Shown: one piece after another, positions 7,959 through 15,748 of the stretch
How positions within the stretch are numbered: position 1 is the stretch's first letter
Layout of the letters: every line of letters begins with the position of its first letter
Origin: Poteriospumella lacustris
Taxonomy: Eukaryota; Sar; Chrysophyceae; Chromulinales; Dinobryaceae
Direction of reading: 5' to 3'
DNA: 30,975 nucleotides
Assembly (NCBI GenBank): GCA_008000375.1
Contig: SMOI01000297.1
Coordinates: forward strand, 7,021 to 37,995
The notes under the pieces: model-generated
Databases searched by the model: none
What the model was told of the DNA's origin: nothing
Seen by the model: only the letters and a program-made list of their open reading frames with translations
Position numbers and translations under genes: made by a program

Positions 7959-10754
7959 TTAATATTGATCCGCAAAGGGTCTTCCCGCCGGCGGCACGGC
8001 GGGGTGCGAAGGCGGCGACTGCTGATGCTGCGGATACTGCGCATACTGCTGCGGTGGCATCTGCTGATGCTGATGCTGTTGATGCTGCTGATGCTGTTGA
8101 TGCTGTGGTGGGTAAGCCGCAGCGTATTGAGCAGGGGGCGATGGCGGGTGTCCGTACGCAGACGATGCCGTTGGGGCGGCCATCGCCGACGGCGCCACGT
8201 GCTGCGGAGCATTCGCCGTCGACGGACTCGACTCCGCATTCAACAGCATACCCAGTCCACGTCGCAGCCCAAAGCCCAAGCTGGGCAGCTTGCCCGCCAA
8301 CCCTGACGCTGGATGGGCCGTCGCGGCCTTGGAAGGGATCGGAGTGCGCAAGATGTCCTCCAACACCGACGCGACGAACTTGAACGACCCGTCGCCGACG
8401 ATCACCGCGTCGAAGGAATTCAAAAACACCGGCAGCCGTTGCGGCAAATCGTCCGCGACCTCCATGTACCCGATGGACAGCGTCTGCTGCAGGCCTTGCA
8501 CGCCATCCGTCATACGCGCGGCGTCGTCTTCGTGCGCCGCCAAGACCAACGCGTGTGGCCGTTGCGGCACCGGCATCCCCATCAACCGCGCGGCCGTCGT
8601 GGCGTTCTTGTTGCGGTCGTGTATCGTCGGCTGCGTGAACGCACGAATCGTCCCGTCGGGCGCCGTGCGGAAGAAATTAGAGATCACACGGACGTTGTTG
8701 GGCAAGGCACCCGCCGCCGCCGCGCCACCGCCACCGCCGCCGTGCACGTCGGCCGCCGTCGGCGTGGGCAGACCCGCCGCCGCCAAGGCACACGTGACGA
8801 TGTCGCCCAACCCACTGGAGAAGACATAGAAGGGCACGGATCGGGCCAACAGCATTTGCATGGGGTCCTTCCACTGATCGCGAAGCCCCAACGTACCCAG
8901 ACGGGCACGCACCGCCGGGTAGACGTACGCCAGGGGCACATTGCCCTTCGTCGCCAACGCCTGGTGGTATTGACGCGCACCGCTCTCGTAGACTTCGTAC
9001 GTCGCGTCTCCATTGGCCGCGTCGTCTGCGGCCTCATTCTCCGATGCAAAGTCGTCGCGATCGGTGACTTCTTCGACGCGCAACGAGTCGGCCGCCGCCG
9101 CGGCCAACAGGCCACGTTCCATTTCATCGACGGCGCGCTGCATGTCCGCGATACCCTCCGCAGAGATCACTCCCGAGGCCTCCATGAGCTCTTCCGTGGT
9201 AAATGCGCGGCCTACAAGAGGAGAGAGAGAGGGAACGAGCGATTGCGATCAGAGTCATCGAGGAGTTGTGTCAACGCGGGGGGGGGCCACTTACTGCCGT
9301 CGGGGGTCTTGAAGCGCGTGAAGACGCGTTCGAAGTCGGAGAAGACTTGCAGCGCGCCCGGCCCCGCCTGCGCCATGTCGAACTTCTTTCGATGAAACTC
9401 TTTGGGCTTCATGATGAAGACGACGCTGTCTTCGTGGATCAAGACTTGCGGCTCGGAGGGAACGTCGTTCAGCCACTCGTACGGGTCGGCAGGGGTCGCC
9501 GGTGCCGATGCTGGAGGCGCATAAGCGTTGTTGCCATGGGGAGGAAACGACGGCGAGCCTTGGTGCATCGACAATGGCGCAGGTTGGAACGCGGCTGCGC
9601 CATGAGTCTCTTGCACAGGGTGGCTTGGGAACGCTGGCTGTGACTGCGACTGCGCCTGCGACGGGTGCTGCGGTGGGTACTGCGGAGCGGTCGACTGGGC
9701 ACCGAACACGTTGCCAGGGTAACCCTGCGGCACGGGAGGCGCGTTGGCACCCTCTGGTTGGGCAAAGTCGGGTGGCTGTTGATGCTGGTGCAGCTGTTGG
9801 TATTGGTGTTGTTGTTGCTGCTGTTGGTGTTGGGGTGGCAGCTGCGGCATGTACTGCGGCTCGCGGGTCATCGCTGGAGGACGGTACATGTGTCCGCCCG
9901 GCGGCGGGGAAGCACTTTGCTGCTGCGACCGCTCGTCACTACTCAGGAAATGTCGCATTTTCCCAAACAGTCCTTCGTTGGCTGGCTCTTGGGAACTCTT
10001 TGGGGAGGACCCAAACCCCGGTGGGAAGGTCGTCGGTTCTCGACCCGCAGGACCCTGGTAACCGGCGAAGTTCCCACGGTCTTGGGGCGGTACATGAGGG
10101 GCACGATCGCCAGGAATATGACCATTATCAGAGAATCGACGATCAGAATAGGCCGATAACGATCCCGGTGGGAACTGGCCCGACCGAGCGGCGTATTGAG
10201 AGGTGGACTCCTCCTCGGCCCCCGATTCAAACGCGTTCGTTATGGCGCTGCCCGCAGCTGACAGAGAGTTCTTAATTCTGTTCGTATGATCAAAGATCGA
10301 TAACTGACATGTGTGAAGAAGACTTGGCAACGGTGATTGAACCTACCTCGAGAACAAGCCCAGGCCCTGCGGTTGCGTCGGGCCGTTGAAAAACGTGCCG
10401 CTGTCTACATGGAGACCAAGGGAATGTCAAGCAACTGGCAGGAAGTGGCCAATGATATTCGAATAACATACTTCTGTACAGATGGGGAGGGATATTGTGA
10501 GGGTGGACACCTGGTGGTGGGGACTGGTGCATTCGCTGCCGTGGCCCAAAGAATCCTTCTGCTGGAGGTCTCCCGCCTGGAGGGACCGAAAACTGCTGTG
10601 AGGGTTGACTTTGTTCATGCTGCTGTCGGTCACGTTGAGGATCAGGGTAATTGGCAACATACGGCGAAGAACCTTGGTATTGGTTCGCACCCGCTTTGCC
10701 TACCACCAAGATCAACACGATGACATTCAGCAACTGAAGGATCATGCCTTTCAT
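7959..10754 (-). CDS. Pro/Gln-rich secreted or anchored UMPH-1 (NT5C3-like) HAD protein
   Basis: Four exons, 10472-10754, 10347-10404, 9295-10277 and 7959-9211, with introns of 67, 69 and 83 bases, keep one frame and give 858 residues. The start MKGMILQLLNVIVLILVVG is a signal peptide or anchor. Residues 25-400 are Pro/Gln/His-rich and disordered. Residues 400-750 resemble cytosolic pyrimidine 5'-nucleotidase III: SDFERVFTRF (about 427-436) at the nucleophile motif, VPFYVFSSGLGDIV (about 567-580), VRVISNFF, TIHDRNKN with the conserved Lys (about 643), RMTDGVQ and FDAVIVGDGSFKFV. Two catalytic motifs are altered: DxD has become DxE, and the GDSxGD acidic motif has become AAHEDD. It may be a pseudo-enzyme. 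The C-terminal 100 residues are again Gln/Pro/His-rich. The family call is by motif order, not search. Confidence 0.78.
8061..8108. repeat. CTG/GAT trinucleotide repeat encoding Gln/His tract
   Basis: Imperfect CTG-GAT trinucleotide repeats on the plus strand. Read on the minus strand they encode an HQQHQQHQ-type tract near the C-terminus of the UMPH-like protein. The codons are interrupted, which normally stabilises such tracts. Confidence 0.8.
9777..9833. repeat. Trinucleotide repeat encoding a Gln-rich tract
   Basis: A CTG/TTG-rich stretch that encodes HQQQQQQHQYQQLHQHQQ in the N-terminal disordered part of the UMPH-like protein on the minus strand. It shows how prone this gene is to simple-sequence expansion. 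Confidence 0.75.
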
Positions 10755-11149
10755 CTTGATCAGATTAAAATCGCAATGTGCAACCCTGAATGATCGATTG
10801 TACAACACTCAACATGCGCAAGTCTCCATGAAATAAAGAGCCGCGAGGATCACAAAGAACCAATCGATCAGCATCGATCGCTGCCACTTGCCGACGTTGC
10901 GGCATCGTCGTCATCATGGTACCTCTGCCAACAAGTGGCAACCATCGTCATCATGGCACCTGCTGCCAAGCAACCATCGTCGTCGTGACATCGACCATGC
11001 TGCTGCTGCGGCAGCGGCGCTGCGGCCGCCTTCTTGTTCTGTTCTGTTTGGCGGTCTCTCTTTTGGTCTTCAATCGTCTTTATTGTGTTGCATTGGGTTC
11101 AGATATCTTTCTGAGGGTTGTTTCCACTGACGATTTCTCACTTGCCATC
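10755..11149. promoter_or_regulatory. Divergent intergenic region between UMPH-like gene and ISCA1
   Basis: About 395 bases between two start codons. Imperfect tandem repeats occur at about 10890-10990: each carries CATCGTCGTCATCATGG-like and CCAAC(A)AGTGGCAACC-like segments. An upstream in-frame ATG for ISCA1 lies at 10916, so part of this region may be coding if that start is used. Confidence 0.45.
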
Positions 11150-11554
11150 ATGTTTCGAAGAGTTGTTGTTAGTTCCACGAGCAACTTTGTGCGCTTTTCA
11201 TCGCGGCTCCGCGACCGTCCGCCTCCCATCAAAGTCACTGAGAGAGCAGCCGATCGAGTCAAGGAATTATTGTCGTCCAAGGAAGATGTTTCTGGAGTTC
11301 GGATAAGTGTACGGCGGAGGGGATGCAATGGTTATTCTTATACAATGAACTACGCAAAAAGTGACGATCCCACAGTTGCGAAAGACGAGACAGTAGAGGC
11401 TTTCGGAGTGAAGGTTTACGTCGACCCCAAGGCTATCTTTTTCTTGGTGGGGACAGAAATGGACTATGAGGAAACAGAGCTATCGGCCGAATTCAAGTTC
11501 ACCAATCCCAATTCGAAGGGTCAGTGTGGATGTGGCGAGAGCTTCAATGTATAG
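11150..11554 (+). CDS. ISCA1: Mitochondrial iron-sulfur assembly protein ISCA1 (A-type carrier)
   Basis: A single exon of 134 residues from the chosen ATG. The HesB/IscA domain starts at IKVTERAADRVKELLSSKED and contains the three conserved Cys: GCNGYSYTMNYA, and CGCGES near the end. VKVYVDPKAIFFLVGTEMDY and ELSAEFKFTNPN are typical of eukaryotic ISCA1 rather than plastid SufA. It helps assemble [4Fe-4S] clusters late in the mitochondrial ISC pathway, usually with ISCA2 and IBA57. The first 25 residues (MFRRVVVSSTSNFVRFSSRL) are basic and hydroxylated with no acidic residues, a good presequence, which is why I chose this start. The frame stays open upstream to an ATG at 10916, which would add 78 residues including a hydrophobic segment. 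That longer form cannot be excluded. Confidence 0.93.
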   Translation: MFRRVVVSSTSNFVRFSSRLRDRPPPIKVTERAADRVKELLSSKEDVSGVRISVRRRGCNGYSYTMNYAKSDDPTVAKDETVEAFGVKVYVDPKAIFFLVGTEMDYEETELSAEFKFTNPNSKGQCGCGESFNV

Positions 11555-11802
11555 GGGCCATTGCTCACCAACGCACAACACAGAGCGTATCAGAATCAGA
11601 TCCTTTCCTGTTTTATTTTGCCTTATAGATGCTCTTTAATGCCTCTTTGTAACTACGGAGTTCGCCCTCCTTTGTGTCTTCCCACTTCTGTCATACCGCG
11701 TTCAATGATCCCATCGACCATTGGGACGTGCGCAACGTCGACTCGATGGAAGGGGTGTTTTGCGATGCGAGAGGGTCAGTTGGCGGTGGGTGATACTACA
11801 GG
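11555..11802. other. Convergent 3' intergenic region
   Basis: About 250 bases between the ISCA1 and RPAP3 stop codons. It presumably holds both 3' UTRs. No gene or clear repeat is seen. Confidence 0.5.
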
Positions 11803-13839
11803 CTACAGGCTACAGCCGAACTTGGCCAGGACCGTCTGCATCTTCTTGCTGTGGCCCGCCCACGGGTGCCGCGTCTGCAGCTGCTGCAGTCGCTGCTGGA
11901 GCGAGGCCTTCGCCTCCCGCGGGACGAGCGACAAGAGCAGCGAGAACGAGGAACACGCCTGCAGGGCCCAGCACCACTGCCAGAACGTGTCGTGCGTCAG
12001 TCCACCGATAATGGCTGGGTCCTCGGCGTCTGTGTCGCCTGGTAGAGGAGCGGCCTCCGGCGCGAGGGCGGTGGCCGACAGCACGGCCCAGAGACTGTCC
12101 AGCAGCAGGACCATCGCCTCCGGCTCCATCACCGTCTGGAAGATGCGACTCGCATCTTTCGACGGCGATAGCGACGCCAACAAGGTGCGCAACGCCGACG
12201 TATCGCCCTGGGCCTGGACCAAGGCCTTCTCCAGCTCGTACGCCCCCATCACGCTGCCCCGCGACGCTTTCGTCGGACTCTTCTTCGGACTCGTCGCCGC
12301 TTTTTTACCGCTGCTCGTCGTCGATTTCGCGCCTTTGGAGGCCTTTTCGACCGCCACTCGTTTGCTCGCCGCTGTAGATGAGGCAACCGCCGACAGTTTA
12401 AGCGACGTCGTCGCCGTCGTCGAGGAAGGCGCTGCAGCTGCTGGCGACTGGGCAACGGTGTCGTCGGTTTCATCGTCCGAATCGACGCCAGAAATGGCGA
12501 TCCGATGCGTCGCGGGAGATTTTGTGGTCGGTTTCGAGGTTGGCGCCACCGAGGGCGCTCCGCTGGGACCGACTGCGTCAGCAGTGGCGCCCTCAGCAGC
12601 ATCGTCGTCGTCGCCATCGTCGTCGGCCAGTGTGATGGGAATGCGCACCGTCTCTTCGCGGTCGGCATGGGCGGTGCTGACCGCCTGATGCGTTGGTGGT
12701 GGCACTGGCAGTGAAGAGGAGGATGTCGGTGCCTCCGGAGCAGGAGGAGGCGAAGGGGCGGGAGTGGGATCGCTGGCGGGCTTCACCGTGGGCACGAAGG
12801 ACGCTGGCAGCGGGTCGGGGCCCTGCACGACTCCGTCGGCCTCGTCGGTGTCGATCTCAACGATACCGTTGGCGACCGTCGACGAAGGTTCAGCGCTACC
12901 GTTGGGGTTTGTAGACGCAGCTGAGGTCTTCTCGGAATGCTGCTGATGCAGGGCGAGGAGCTCGTCGTACGAGCGCATCACGGAATGCGGCGCGCGATTC
13001 ACCGCCGCACGTAGCATCTCTCGTGTTTGGGCGATATCTCCGCGAACTTGTTTACTGCCAGGGAAGAAAGCGCGTGTCATCATGGATGGTCTACATTGGG
13101 CGATAGCGGGTGGTGGCTTACTTGGAAGGTTCCAGTTCTTGAGCGGCGAGCAGATCCAACAGCGCCGCACGGTGCTTACCCAGCGCGTTCAGACCTGTCG
13201 CCCGACGCAACAACGATTTCACATGCGCAGGCTCTATTTTCAGGGCACAATCGCAATCAGAGACGGCTCTGGCGTATTCCTTAAGCTTCAAATACGCCAT
13301 AGCGCGGTTGGAGAAGCCGATGTAGTTGTTCGACTGGCGGCGACCACCGCAACAAAATCAAGTTAGACTTAGACTCATTTCCAAGACACAACCCCGCCGC
13401 AAAGACGGCTTACCTTGAGGCCTAAGCATTTGGTGTAGCACTTGACCGCTGCCGTGAAGTTTCCTGCTTTGAATTCGGCATTGCCCAGCTCACGTTCCGC
13501 TTCTTCCAAGTCGCGTTGTTCGTACCGCCCCCGAGCAAATGGGACCGACACCGACGAAGAAGAGGGGACATGAGGGGCGACCGTATCAATGAGAGAAGCA
13601 GGTGTTAAGAGTGGCTTTTGGGGCGCGTTGGCAGCGACAGTGGTAGTCTTGCTGGCGACTTTCACTGTTCCACCCTCACGGGTTTTTCTCGGTCGTACAG
13701 CGGACAGTGGCTGCCCACGCCGTAATGCGGTATCTTTCTCTCTCATCTTCTTCTCCCACGATGTCATATCACTCAATGTTGAGGATATCTCTTCAGCATT
13801 TTGACGAATCTGAAGTTGCAATGCCAACGCTTTCTCCAT
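11803..13839 (-). CDS. RPAP3: RPAP3-like TPR co-chaperone of the R2TP complex
   Basis: Three exons, 13414-13839, 13122-13333 and 11803-13054, with introns of 80 and 67 bases, give 629 residues. The N-terminus matches the RPAP3 opening (ALQLQIRQNAEEISS, then SWEKKMREKDTALRRG). A TPR module spans about 110-215: LEEAERELGNAEFKAGNFTA, SNRAMAYLKLKEYARAVSDC and VKSLLRRATGLNALGKHRAA. A long Ala/Ser/Pro- and acid-rich linker follows. The C-terminal 150 residues carry the RPAP3_C helical domain (YELEKALVQAQGDTSALRTL, IFQTVMEPEAMVLLLDSL). RPAP3 bridges Hsp90 to PIH1D1 and RUVBL1/2 for assembly of RNA polymerases, snoRNPs and PIKKs. Only one TPR cluster is evident, as in yeast Tah1, whereas human RPAP3 has two. 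SPAG1 is an alternative but has a different N-terminus. Confidence 0.87.
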
Positions 13840-14268
13840 GGTTGATGCTGTCTCACTGGCGAATCAATCAAATCGTCAGTGAACCACACGAACGCCTGAA
13901 TGGGAGGATACGATTCCAGGTTGGCAACGTGGAGGTCGTCTTTTGACTGTCGTTGTTTGTATCTTTGCTTGCAATGTCATTTCAATTTCGAAGGCGAAGC
14001 GAGAGTCGATCGAAGGCGGCGGGAGGGCGGGGCCCGCGGCGCGGCCGTGTGAAACGGACCTTTGACCCAGATCCACATCGCCCAAACCCAGTTGGGGTGT
14101 TGACCCAGATCGCGCCATCTGGCGACCGCACCACCGGCGGTTGTAGCTCCTTCATTCTACATGCACGTATTCGTCACAAGTTCCTTCATATACGTTCATG
14201 GGTAAGGAAACCATTCGGCAGTGTAGACGCCTCAGAGAAGAGGCACGAGACAGGAACAGAAAATCAAT
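13840..14268. promoter_or_regulatory. Upstream region of RPAP3 with a duplicated TTGACCCAGAT motif
   Basis: About 430 bases between RPAP3 and the next minus-strand gene. TTGACCCAGAT occurs at 14062-14072 and 14100-14110, 223-271 bases upstream of the RPAP3 ATG. A G/C-rich block lies at 14015-14045. The region also holds the 3' UTR of the membrane-protein gene. No ORF is convincing. Confidence 0.45.
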
Positions 14269-15450
14269 TTACAAAGCGAAAAAGGCGTAAACTGCTGCTA
14301 CCAACAAGGTGTTTTCTACGTCGTGCTTGCGGTTGACAAAGTTGAGAACGAGAGAGGCCATTGCCACTGGTATGCTCACAACGCTCAAGACACTCACGGA
14401 GGAAAAGGATGCGGCGGTCATCAAAATCTTCTGCAGCGTGAGCATCGTCGATTGAGACATGTACTGCTTCTTCACCAGCGTCTGCAGAAAGAATTCCATA
14501 ACATACGATAGATTTAGAAGTAGCCAAAAGAGTCGAAACCCCCGTCTGTTGGTAATGGCGATGTCGTGCACGGCGACGGTGATGTTGAGGCCGTGCAAGA
14601 TGAAATGTTTGTAGAAAACATACTGATACTTCTTGATTCGATACAAAAAACGAATCAGCGGTGTTGAGTTTTCATCGACGCGCTTGTAGTTATCCGAAAA
14701 CTTGTTGATGGGAAAGCGCTGACGTAACCACCACGGCGAGGTGGCCAACAAGAGAGCCACCCCTCGAGCGTACACGTCCAGTCCAGGATAAACAGTGAAC
14801 AGATGCAGGAAGACTATCTGCACTAAGTTCAGCGCTTGATAAAAGCTGTGTTCAATCATCTCCCCGTAAGTGACAGTGGCATGTTCATCGAGGGTGCCAG
14901 ATGCGAAGTTCTTCACATTTTTGTGCTGAAATTCGAAGGCTGCGTAGAGGGTGAGCACTGTGCCGAGTACGCCAAGTCCAACGTCGTAGGCGAAGTCAGG
15001 GATAAACATGACGTGTAACTTTGGTGCAAGTAACGAGAAGAATCCCCACGAGATCCAGAGTAGATATACGAGACCGGTCAGCGCATGTTTCCTTCCGTGT
15101 CTCTTCACAAACATAGACGGCGAAAAGGATATGACATGGTACAGAAACAGCATAAAACAACAAACGAGAACCAAGGGGAGCGTTTCCCACCACAGCTTCA
15201 TCTGCTTCAAGTCCAAAGTTTGCAAAAACTCAAAAACCTCCATCGTCGTCGTTGCTGTGGCGATATTGTTGGGCTGCAACCAAAGAGCTGGAAGAGAGTG
15301 CAGGCTATCAAGCGTTCCAACTAATGCATGCGATGAACGGTGGATATTGGAATGTGGAGAGCGGACGCTCTGTCTCAGAAGAAAAAGCGAATCAAAGTCA
15401 TCCGCGCTGGACCATCGCATCGAAGACGAAGACCCCGAGAGGATCATCAT
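14269..15450 (-). CDS. Multi-pass membrane protein, family not recognised
   Basis: A single-exon frame of 393 residues from the first ATG (15450). A second ATG at 15243 would give 324 residues starting MEVFEFLQTLDLKQMKLWW. The extra 69 residues are Ser-rich and hydrophilic and could be a targeting sequence or untranslated leader. From the second Met, hydrophobic segments lie at about 22-40, 55-75, 85-103, 135-153, 157-170, 215-233, 240-262, 275-305 and 310-324, so seven to nine membrane spans. Several His and charged residues sit near the spans (DEHATVTYGEMIEHSFYQAL). I do not recognise the family and assign no function. It is on the same strand as its neighbours RPAP3 and the Gln-rich membrane protein but is transcribed separately as far as can be seen. 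Confidence 0.82.
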   Translation of the reverse strand: MMILSGSSSSMRWSSADDFDSLFLLRQSVRSPHSNIHRSSHALVGTLDSLHSLPALWLQPNNIATATTTMEVFEFLQTLDLKQMKLWWETLPLVLVCCFMLFLYHVISFSPSMFVKRHGRKHALTGLVYLLWISWGFFSLLAPKLHVMFIPDFAYDVGLGVLGTVLTLYAAFEFQHKNVKNFASGTLDEHATVTYGEMIEHSFYQALNLVQIVFLHLFTVYPGLDVYARGVALLLATSPWWLRQRFPINKFSDNYKRVDENSTPLIRFLYRIKKYQYVFYKHFILHGLNITVAVHDIAITNRRGFRLFWLLLNLSYVMEFFLQTLVKKQYMSQSTMLTLQKILMTAASFSSVSVLSVVSIPVAMASLVLNFVNRKHDVENTLLVAAVYAFFAL

Positions 15451-15748
15451 GTCGTCATCATCATGTTGTCCGCCATCCTACCGTCGCCCGCAGCGAACGG
15501 TGCACCGGTGCACCACCGTGAATCTGAGTATGGGTATGTACTGTATGTGGAACTGATAGAGTTGGAGTGGGGCTATGCCATTGGCAACCCGCCCACAGAG
15601 CCTGGCTCTGCTGCCCGCCAGTGACCTACAATGACGAACTATGTATCCGGTGGAGCTCTGCCGGGTGACCGCGGTAGTTATCGTTGTCTATGTACAGGGG
15701 CCGCATCAGAGACGACGCAGGGGCGAACGAGGATTGGAGAAAACGGGA

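Noticed and set aside
8041-8110. Repeat array resembling a CRISPR or satellite
   Set aside because: It is a trinucleotide run coding Gln/His inside the UMPH-like gene, with no spacers.
8313-9395. 360-codon plus-strand ORF opposite the UMPH-like gene
   Set aside because: Arg/His/Val-rich and without any motif; the minus strand carries recognisable UMPH-1 motifs and in-frame splicing.
11561-12688. 375-codon plus-strand ORF opposite RPAP3
   Set aside because: Ser/Ala/Val-rich shadow of the RPAP3 linker; RPAP3 has conserved TPR and C-terminal domains.
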